DNA from: Clostridia bacterium
GTDB taxonomy: Bacteria; Bacillota; Clostridia; Oscillospirales; CAG-272
Assembly: GCA_017399105.1 (NCBI GenBank)
Contig: JAFQEJ010000052.1
Coordinates: forward strand, 1-64,000
Length of the DNA stretch: 64,000 bases
Reading direction: 5' to 3'
A model generated the notes under the pieces. The model did not search any database. It saw only the letters and a program-made list of their open reading frames with translations, and was not told the origin of the DNA. Both the position numbers and the translations under genes were made by a program. Below, one piece after another: positions 57,290 to 64,000 of this stretch (position 1 is its first letter; the number at the start of each line of letters is the position of its first letter).

Positions 57290-59413
57290 ATGAAGAAAAT
57301 GACACAATTCATTACCCTGATTCTGGCGATCATGTGCGTTGTTGGCTGCTTCCCTGTTTCCGCAGAGGCTTATGCAACCTATACATACGACATCGACGGC
57401 TTTGTTGCCGCTTCGCCCGACGCTTATACGCCTGACCAGGTAATCAACTATGCTTACATGGGTCTGAAGGCTGATCTCAACGACGTGCGCGACATGTTCG
57501 TTGACAAGAACAACAACGTATATCTTGCAAATGCAAAGGCAAACGAGATCGTTGTTCTTGACCCCTACTTCAAGCACAAGTTCTCCATCACTGAGTTCGT
57601 TAACCACCAGGGTGTTCCGGACTCTCTGAATACTCCCTCCGGTGTGTTTGTCACCGAGGATCGCATCTATGTCGCTGATACCGAGAACAACCGTATCGTT
57701 ATCTTCGACCTTGAGGGTGAATTCATTGACATCTTTGAAGAGCCCGACAGTGACGTTATGCCCGAGAACTCCATCTACAAGCCGGTTGCGCTTGCAGTTG
57801 ACTCCTCCGGACGTGTTTACGTCGTATCCTCCACCACCTACATGGGTGTTATCTCGCTGAACAACGATGGTACCTTCGCGGGCTTCATCGGTGCTCAGAA
57901 GGTTACTTACGATATCCTTGATATCATCTGGAGACGTTTCCAGACAGAAGAGCAGAGAGCTCAGACTGTTCAGTACGTTTCTACTGAGTTTAACAACATC
58001 ACCATCGATGATGACGGCTTCGTCTATGTTACCACTTCCTCCATCGAGGAAAGTGCACAGCAGGCAGCCATCACCTCCAAGGCAGCTGACTATGCTCCCG
58101 TTAAGAAGCTGAACACAGCCGGTACCGATATCATGAGACGTAACGGTTTCTTCGCTCCCGGCGGTGAGGTTCGCGTTGATAACAGAGCTACCGCAGAAAT
58201 TACCGGTGCTTCCAAGATTATTGACGTTGCTCTTGGCCCGGAGGGAACATGGTCCATCATCGACGAGAAGAGAAATAAGGTTTACACCTACGACGCAGAC
58301 GGCAAGCTCCTCTTCATCTTCGGAGACAAGGGCATGCAGAAGGGTAACCTTCAGAGCGTTGAGGCGATCGCTTATCAGGGCGAAAAGCTCCTCCTTCTCG
58401 ACAAGACCGCAAACACCATCACAACCTACAACCGTACCGAGTACGGTGACATTCTGATCAATGCTCTCAGAAACAACAACAACCGCCGTTATGACCTGGC
58501 TGTTGAGGACTGGGAAGCAATCCTTCAGAGAAACAACAACTTCGACGCCGCTTACATCGGTATCGGTAAGGCTCTTTACCGTGCAGGTGACTGGGAAGGC
58601 GCGATGAGCTACTATAAGTTCGCTTACGATACCGAAAACTACTCCAACGCCTTTAAGATGTGGAGAAAGGACTGGGTATCCAAGTACATCATCGTTGTCC
58701 CGATCTTTATCATCGTGGTTGTCGTCCTGGTCGGTATGTTCTTCAAGTATGCCGGCAAGGTCAACAAGAAGGTTGCCGTTACACGCGGCAAGCGCACCTT
58801 TGCTCAGGAGCTGCTTTATGCGTTCCATCTGATCTTCCACCCCTTCGACGGTTACTGGGACCTCAAGCATGAGAGACGCGGTTCGCTCCGTGCAGCACTT
58901 TTCTATCTTGCAATCACAATCGCCGCATTCGCTTACCAGGCGATCGGTCGCGCTTACATTTTCAATCCCTACGGAAGCTACTCCAGCATCTTCGTACAGT
59001 GCACATCGCTGCTTGTACCCGTTATGCTGTGGGTTACCGCTAACTGGTGTCTGACCACTCTGTTTGACGGTGAAGGCAGCTTCAAGGACATCTTCATTGC
59101 AACCTGCTATGCACTTGTTCCTCTGCCTCTGTTGATCATCCCCTCTGTTCTGATCACACATGTGGTTACACTCTCTGAAGCGGGCATCGTCAACCTGATC
59201 GTTTCCTTCGCTTGGATTTGGACAGGTCTGCTGGTATTCTTCGGTGTTATGGTTACACACGACTATACACTGGGCAAGAACATCCTCACATGTCTGGGAA
59301 CAATCGTCGGTATGTGTCTGATCATGTTTATCGCGCTGCTCTTCTCGAGCCTTGTTGCAAAGATGACTTCCTTCATCTATAACATCGGCATTGAGATTTC
59401 GTATCGATTGTAA
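57290..59413 (+). CDS. NHL-propeller / TPR / Yip1-domain membrane protein
   Basis: 707 residues. Signal peptide or N-terminal helix (about 1-26), then NHL-type propeller repeats (LNDVRDMFVDKNNNVYLANAKANEIVVLD, LNTPSGVFVTEDRIYVADTENNRIVIFD, YKPVALAVDSSGRVYVVSS; about 55-380). Two TPR-like helices pairs (YDLAVEDWEAILQRNNNFDAAYIGIGKALYRAGDWEGAMSYYKFAYD, about 402-450), one membrane helix (about 464-486), and a C-terminal Yip1-type domain with about five helices (TFAQELLYAFHLIFHPFDGYWDLKHERRGS opening, about 503-700). An extracellular sensor fused to a Yip1 membrane domain inside a sugar ABC operon suggests a role with the transporter or as a scaffold, but no function is established. Confidence 0.75.
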   Translation: MKKMTQFITLILAIMCVVGCFPVSAEAYATYTYDIDGFVAASPDAYTPDQVINYAYMGLKADLNDVRDMFVDKNNNVYLANAKANEIVVLDPYFKHKFSITEFVNHQGVPDSLNTPSGVFVTEDRIYVADTENNRIVIFDLEGEFIDIFEEPDSDVMPENSIYKPVALAVDSSGRVYVVSSTTYMGVISLNNDGTFAGFIGAQKVTYDILDIIWRRFQTEEQRAQTVQYVSTEFNNITIDDDGFVYVTTSSIEESAQQAAITSKAADYAPVKKLNTAGTDIMRRNGFFAPGGEVRVDNRATAEITGASKIIDVALGPEGTWSIIDEKRNKVYTYDADGKLLFIFGDKGMQKGNLQSVEAIAYQGEKLLLLDKTANTITTYNRTEYGDILINALRNNNNRRYDLAVEDWEAILQRNNNFDAAYIGIGKALYRAGDWEGAMSYYKFAYDTENYSNAFKMWRKDWVSKYIIVVPIFIIVVVVLVGMFFKYAGKVNKKVAVTRGKRTFAQELLYAFHLIFHPFDGYWDLKHERRGSLRAALFYLAITIAAFAYQAIGRAYIFNPYGSYSSIFVQCTSLLVPVMLWVTANWCLTTLFDGEGSFKDIFIATCYALVPLPLLIIPSVLITHVVTLSEAGIVNLIVSFAWIWTGLLVFFGVMVTHDYTLGKNILTCLGTIVGMCLIMFIALLFSSLVAKMTSFIYNIGIEISYRL

Positions 59414-59437
59414 ACAACCGGAAGGAGAAGATAGAAA

Positions 59438-62400
59438 ATGGAATTCAAATTTAAAAAGTTTTTATCTGTGCTTCTGGTGCTCTGCATGGTCTTCGGCGGC
59501 ATGACTCCCACCGTTTTTGCGGCGGAAGAAAAGGATGCTGAAGAAGAAGTAGTAGAAGAGACCATCGACTACCTTAAAGAGAAATTTGAAACTGCCGAGC
59601 AGAAGCTGGCTACCATGACTCTCAAGCTTGAGCGTTATGATTACCAGATCTGGATTGAGGAGCATACTGCTGAGGTTGCTTTCGTCAACACCAAGTCCGG
59701 CCAGATTCTCTTTACAAACCCCTACGATGTTGCAACCAGCAAGTCCTCGGATGCAACAAAGAAGGAACTGCTCTCCCAGATCATTATCAAGTACATCGAT
59801 AATGATAAGGAGCTCGACATGTTCAGCTTCGTTGAGGCAGCAGAAAGAGACCAGATCACAATCAAGAATGTAAAGAACGGTATCCGTGTCGAGTACACAA
59901 TGGGTCGTGAAGAGACTCGTAAGCTCGTTCCGAGACTGATCGAAAAAGGTCGTTTCGAGGATATGATCCTTGCGAATATCGATGATCCTACCGTTTACAA
60001 GAGGCTCGATGCGTTCTACACTCTCAAGGATCCCGATGACCCGTCCCTGACAGAGCGCGGTATCATGGAGCTGAAGGCAACCTTCCCGATCACTCAGAAG
60101 TTTGCTGTTTATGTATTCGACCCCTACGCTTCCGAGCGTGAGATCAACCAGATCGAGGGTTGGATCAAGAACTACTGCCCGCTTTATACCTATGAAGAAC
60201 TCGACTTTGACCACTCTCAGACAGAATATGAAGGCTCCGATAAAACTCCGGCGCTCTTCAAGCTCAGCCTTGAGTATTATCTCGATGAGAACGGTCCTTA
60301 TGTAAGACTTCCCGCCAACGGTATCCGTTTTGACGAGGATCTCTATCAGCTCGAGTATATCAGCATTCTCCCCTATCTCGGTGCAAGTTCATCTGACTTC
60401 ACCGGCTACACCTTCACTCCCGACGGTTCGGGTGCAATCTTCCGCAATGAAGATCTTGCCGGCGGTTCTCCTGTAACCATTACGGGTAAGATCTACGGTC
60501 AGGACTACGCTTATCATGAACTCGCAGGTGCGCACCAGGAGATCATGAGACTTCCCGTTTACGGCGTAATCGAGAACTATGAAATCGAACTCGAAGTAGA
60601 CGCGGACGGCAACCCCATCTGGCCCGCTATCGGTGATACCGAAGAAGAAGTGGTAGAAGAAGAGGTTGCTGAAGAAGAAGTCGTCGAGGATGAAGAGGAA
60701 GAAGACGACGAGGATGGAGAAGAGGTTGTTGAGGAAGAGCCCAAGGAAGATGAGCCCGAGCTTTATGTATATACAGAAGACCGCGGCTTCCTTGCAATCA
60801 TTGAAGAAGGCGCTTCTCTTGCCAACATCACCACCAAGCACGGTGGTACTCTCCACAAGTACAACTCGGTTTACACCACCTTCTATCCCAGACCTAAGGA
60901 TACTTATAACCTGGCAGATGCGATCTCTGTCGGCGCAAACGCTGAATGGACGGTCGTTTCTACCAGAAAGTACACCGGTAACTACAGAATCCGTCTTGTA
61001 ATGCTCACAGACGAAAGAATCGCCGAAGAGAAGAACATCAAGGATTACTACTCTGTAGACTACGTTGGTATGGCTCAGGCTTACCAGGATTATCTGATTC
61101 GTGAAGGCATTCTCACTCCTCTCGAGGACGACAATGCGGATATCCCGCTCTACATTGAGAGCTTCGGTGCTACTGAGACTCAGGAGCGCGTCATGTCTAT
61201 CCCGATGTGGATTATGACTCCTCTTACAACCTTTGAGGATCTCAAGTCTATGACCGAGGAGCTCAACACAGCCGGCATTACCAACATCAACTATAAGCTG
61301 ACCGGTTTTGCAAACGGCGGTATGTGGGCAACTCTCCCCAATAAGGTTAAGTTCGAAAAGGTTGTCGGCGGAAATGCCGGATTTACCGATTTTGTTTCTT
61401 ACGCAGCATCCAAGGGTGTTGGCGTATATCCCGATTTCAACTTCGCATATGTGGATGCTACCGATATGTTCGACGGATTTAACTACAGAAAAGACGCAGT
61501 TAAGACCATCGATAACCGTTATGCGATGAAGAGAGAATACGACGCGGCTTACCAGTCCTTCGACTTCTACGGCCCCAACGCTGTATCTCCTTCTGTATTC
61601 AACAAGTTCTTCAAGCGCTTTGAGCCCAACTACACCGCTCTGAATCCTTCCGGCATTTCTGTCGGCACCATCGGTTCCGATCTGAACTCCGACTTCGATA
61701 AGAAGGATCCCTACAACAGAGCTGAGTGCGAGGACTACACTGTAAACCTCTTCGAGGATATCGAAGCAGCTTACACCGATGTGATGACCGACGGCGGTAA
61801 CGCTTACTCGCTCAAGTATGTCAACCACATCCTCAATACTTCGCTTGACTCCTCCCGTTACTCCAACGCAAGTAACTCCGTGCCCTTCCTCGGTATGGTT
61901 CTCCACGGCTACGTGAACTTCGCAGGTGCTCCTACCAACATGGCAGGTGACATCCGTTACGAGCTGCTCAAGATTATCGAGAACGGCGCATCCCCCTACT
62001 TCACTCTGTCCTATCAGAATACTTCCAAGCTGAAGGAAGACTACATGCTGGCTGAGTACTACTCCGTCAACTTCGACATCTGGAAGGAAGACCTTGTAAC
62101 ATATTACACACTTCTCAACGATGCACTGAAGGATGTTAAGTATTCTCCCATCGTGGATCACGAATTCATGATCGGTGAGCGTGTTGCAACCGAAGCAGAG
62201 CTTGCAGCAGATGCAGAAGCTGAAAGACTCGCCGAGGAAGAGGCAGCCGAGAAGAAGGCTCTCTCTGACAAGAAGGCCGAGATGAAGAAGATCCGCGAAC
62301 AGCGTGAAGCTGAAGAAAACGGTGAAGAGTATGTAGAAAAGCCCACTATCGACTTCGGTTCGCTGGAAGAAGAAGAAGAAGAAGAAGGCTATGCATACAC

Positions 62401-62539
62401 CAAGTACACCTCCGATGACGGAAGTATCGTTCGCGTTACCTTCGAAAACGGCGTTGTATTCATCATCAACTACAACAGCTTTGCAGTTACCACCGAGGGT
62501 CACACCATTGAGGCTCTCAGCTTCGTAAAGACAAAATAA
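59438..62539 (+). CDS. Large secreted DUF5696-like, glycosidase-barrel-like protein
   Basis: 1033 residues, signal peptide about 1-29 (TVFAAEE). The N-terminal half (about 60-390) is a beta-rich region like the supersandwich domains of GH101/GH129-type enzymes. Glu/Asp-rich insert at about 401-441. Residues about 567-900 look like a TIM barrel (YIESFGATETQERVMSIPMWIMTPLTTFEDLKSM; GVGVYPDFNFAYVDATDMF; PSGISVGTIGSDLNSDF). A second charged, helical, Glu-rich stretch (about 919-990) interrupts the C-terminal domain. I recognise it from memory as DUF5696-like, a family often beside sugar ABC genes; catalytic residues cannot be assigned. Probably cleaves or binds the oligosaccharide imported by this operon. 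Confidence 0.6.
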   Translation: MEFKFKKFLSVLLVLCMVFGGMTPTVFAAEEKDAEEEVVEETIDYLKEKFETAEQKLATMTLKLERYDYQIWIEEHTAEVAFVNTKSGQILFTNPYDVATSKSSDATKKELLSQIIIKYIDNDKELDMFSFVEAAERDQITIKNVKNGIRVEYTMGREETRKLVPRLIEKGRFEDMILANIDDPTVYKRLDAFYTLKDPDDPSLTERGIMELKATFPITQKFAVYVFDPYASEREINQIEGWIKNYCPLYTYEELDFDHSQTEYEGSDKTPALFKLSLEYYLDENGPYVRLPANGIRFDEDLYQLEYISILPYLGASSSDFTGYTFTPDGSGAIFRNEDLAGGSPVTITGKIYGQDYAYHELAGAHQEIMRLPVYGVIENYEIELEVDADGNPIWPAIGDTEEEVVEEEVAEEEVVEDEEEEDDEDGEEVVEEEPKEDEPELYVYTEDRGFLAIIEEGASLANITTKHGGTLHKYNSVYTTFYPRPKDTYNLADAISVGANAEWTVVSTRKYTGNYRIRLVMLTDERIAEEKNIKDYYSVDYVGMAQAYQDYLIREGILTPLEDDNADIPLYIESFGATETQERVMSIPMWIMTPLTTFEDLKSMTEELNTAGITNINYKLTGFANGGMWATLPNKVKFEKVVGGNAGFTDFVSYAASKGVGVYPDFNFAYVDATDMFDGFNYRKDAVKTIDNRYAMKREYDAAYQSFDFYGPNAVSPSVFNKFFKRFEPNYTALNPSGISVGTIGSDLNSDFDKKDPYNRAECEDYTVNLFEDIEAAYTDVMTDGGNAYSLKYVNHILNTSLDSSRYSNASNSVPFLGMVLHGYVNFAGAPTNMAGDIRYELLKIIENGASPYFTLSYQNTSKLKEDYMLAEYYSVNFDIWKEDLVTYYTLLNDALKDVKYSPIVDHEFMIGERVATEAELAADAEAERLAEEEAAEKKALSDKKAEMKKIREQREAEENGEEYVEKPTIDFGSLEEEEEEEGYAYTKYTSDDGSIVRVTFENGVVFIINYNSFAVTTEGHTIEALSFVKTK

Positions 62540-62559
62540 GGAAAGGTGGAGTGTAATTT

Positions 62560-63534
62560 ATGAATAACGCTACAGCCGCAAAACAGGCTGCGCCCAAGAA
62601 AATGCGCAAAACCGCTTCCCTTGAAAAGAAGAAGGCGCGTGCGGGCTGGATATTTGTCCTCCCCTTTGTGCTCGGATTTGTAATCCTCTATCTGCCTATC
62701 GTCTTTGACTCCATCAAGTACTCCTTCAACGAGATCAACATTCAGACCGGCGGCGGCTACGTCCTCGAGTATGTAGGTCTCAAGAACTACCAGGAAGCGA
62801 TTTTCGTCGATGCAAGCTTTGTTCGTACCCTTACCTCGGGTATCAAGCAGCTCATCTTCGATATCCCCGCAATCGTAATCTTTTCGCTGTTCATGGCCGT
62901 GCTCCTCAATCAGAAGATGCTCGGCCGAGCAGCCTTCCGTGCGATCTTCTTCGTGCCGGTTATTCTTGCTACCGGTCTCGTTGCTGAGATCGACGCAGGC
63001 AACCAGCTCCTTGACTACATGTCCAGCTCCGAGTCCATTGCGACCGGTTCTGAACAGCAGGACAACAGCGTTGCTGAGATCATTACCGCTACCGACCTTT
63101 CCTTCCTGTTCAACAACATGGCAGTCGGTACCGAGCTCGTTGAGTATGTTGCGGGCGCGGTAAACAACATCTACAACATCATCAACCGCTCCGGTGTACA
63201 GATGCTTATCTTCCTTGCCGGTCTTCAGTCCATCTCTCCCGCGATCTATGAGTCCTGCTCCATCGACGGTGCGACCACATGGGAAACCTTCTGGAAGATC
63301 ACCTTCCCGATGATCTCCCCCATGATTCTGGTTAACGCCATTTACACGGTCATCGACTCCTTTACCTCCTCGTCCAACTCGGTAATGAGTTATATCTCAA
63401 CCGTTTACGACCAGGCAGGCGGTAACGTTATCGCGTCGGCGATGTCCTGGATCTACTTCATCATCGTCATCGCAATCATCGGAATCGTAGCGGCAGTGCT
63501 TTCTGCATATGTCTTCTACCAAAGACGTGATTAA
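62560..63534 (+). CDS. Sugar ABC transporter permease, MalF-like (pair 2)
   Basis: 324 residues. EAA loop YESCSIDGATTWETFWKITFPMISPMI (about 229-255). An enlarged extracellular loop (about 147-195, NQLLDYMSSSESIATGSEQQDNSVAEI) separates helices 3 and 4. GGTGGAGTG lies before the ATG, 20 nt behind the DUF5696-like gene. It is clearly diverged from the MalF-like permease at 55444, so a separate transporter or an alternative heterodimer is encoded. Confidence 0.9.
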   Translation: MNNATAAKQAAPKKMRKTASLEKKKARAGWIFVLPFVLGFVILYLPIVFDSIKYSFNEINIQTGGGYVLEYVGLKNYQEAIFVDASFVRTLTSGIKQLIFDIPAIVIFSLFMAVLLNQKMLGRAAFRAIFFVPVILATGLVAEIDAGNQLLDYMSSSESIATGSEQQDNSVAEIITATDLSFLFNNMAVGTELVEYVAGAVNNIYNIINRSGVQMLIFLAGLQSISPAIYESCSIDGATTWETFWKITFPMISPMILVNAIYTVIDSFTSSSNSVMSYISTVYDQAGGNVIASAMSWIYFIIVIAIIGIVAAVLSAYVFYQRRD

Positions 63535-63549
63535 AGGAGGGATAACAGA

Positions 63550-64000
63550 ATGAATGCACAGACAACACCTCAGGCTCCGAAGGTCACGAAAGAGACTAAG
63601 AACTCCATCCGTGTTGAGTTTGACCGCACTTCCAAATGGGAGCGCTTCAAGATTAAGTATCTCTCGCTGAACTTCCTGGGAATGGCGATCTTCAAGATCT
63701 TCCGTTTCCTCCTGCTTCTCGGTATTTCCTACGTTATCCTTTACCCGTTCTTCTCGAAGATTTCCTCTTCCTTCATGGGACGCGATGACTTCGTTGATGT
63801 TACGGTTAAGCTGATTCCGAAATATCCGACACTTGACACCTACAAAGAGATTATCGCTGAGAACGGTTATCTCGAGGCTCTGCTGAACACCACACTTCTG
63901 TCGCTGTTCTGCGGTCTCGTTCAGACCTTCATCTGCTGCATGATCGGTTACGGCTTTGCGAAGTATAAGTTCAAGGGAAGAAACATTCTCTTCGCGCTTG
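63550..64000 (+). CDS. Sugar ABC transporter permease, MalG-like (pair 2), partial
   Basis: First 150 residues only; the window ends inside the gene. AGGAGGG precedes the ATG. A longer cytoplasmic N-terminus (about 50 residues) than the MalG-like permease at 56403, then FLLLLGISYVILYPFFSKISSSFM and the start of the permease domain (EALLNTTLLSLFCGLVQTFICCMIGYGFAKYKFKGRN). The EAA loop would lie beyond the edge. Confidence 0.85.
   Translation, partial: MNAQTTPQAPKVTKETKNSIRVEFDRTSKWERFKIKYLSLNFLGMAIFKIFRFLLLLGISYVILYPFFSKISSSFMGRDDFVDVTVKLIPKYPTLDTYKEIIAENGYLEALLNTTLLSLFCGLVQTFICCMIGYGFAKYKFKGRNILFAL

Overview
The window looks like chromosome of a strictly anaerobic, low-to-mid GC Gram-positive of the Clostridia, probably an uncultured gut lineage; I cannot place it more finely. 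Grounds: a pyruvate:ferredoxin oxidoreductase, an Hdr/Flx electron-transfer cluster, Mini-ribonuclease III, ThyX, strong AGGAGG-type ribosome sites, many sigma-A promoters with 17-bp spacers, and a Bacillus-type LexA box. I noticed no rRNA, tRNA, CRISPR array, IS transposase or clear prophage.

Layout. 0-5.4 kb (minus): carA followed by one open frame joining CarB to diaminopimelate epimerase; the CarA has lost its glutaminase catalytic residues. 5.7-9.5 kb: nifJ, followed by a stray duplicate of its own 3' end. 9.5-14.3 kb: a lipoprotein, an OPA-type MFS carrier, VanZ, a broken PHP gene and a LysR regulator. 14.4-28.4 kb: the metabolic centrepiece, mdh - fumC - hdrBCA - flxDCBA - frdBA - AspT-family exporter, all on the plus strand. 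28.5-36.9 kb: MoxR-DUF58-transglutaminase operon, then mrnC-mnaA-mscL-ROK kinase. 37-51 kb: surface and housekeeping genes (CBM9-like surface protein, two carriers, two paralogous beta-helix lipoproteins, GNAT, homocysteine methyltransferase, YfbR, ThyX, AraC, NUDIX), ending in a two-gene LexA-box operon. 52-64 kb: a long operon with a multidomain solute-binding protein, two pairs of MalF/MalG-type permeases, an NHL-TPR-Yip1 protein and a DUF5696-like glycosidase-like protein, running off the right edge.

How the genes work together. The 14.8-28.2 kb genes encode a complete route oxaloacetate -> malate -> fumarate -> succinate and probably succinate export. The fumarate reductase has no membrane anchor and sits directly behind a complete HdrABC-FlxABCD set, which in characterised relatives oxidises NADH with flavin-based electron bifurcation to ferredoxin and a second acceptor. 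My main proposal is that fumarate, through FrdAB, is that second acceptor: a soluble, ferredoxin-generating NADH:fumarate reductase. The neighbouring PFOR would share the ferredoxin pool.

Non-coding sequence is unusually structured. A 71-nt element lies directly behind, or overlaps, the stop codons of three genes, and its base pairs change in a compensatory way between copies. A larger multi-hairpin element occurs at both ends of the window. A third hairpin family lies 5' of flxD and of the AspT-family gene. Three copies of a GTAAATA-A-TATTTAC-like palindrome precede the 52-kb transport operon.
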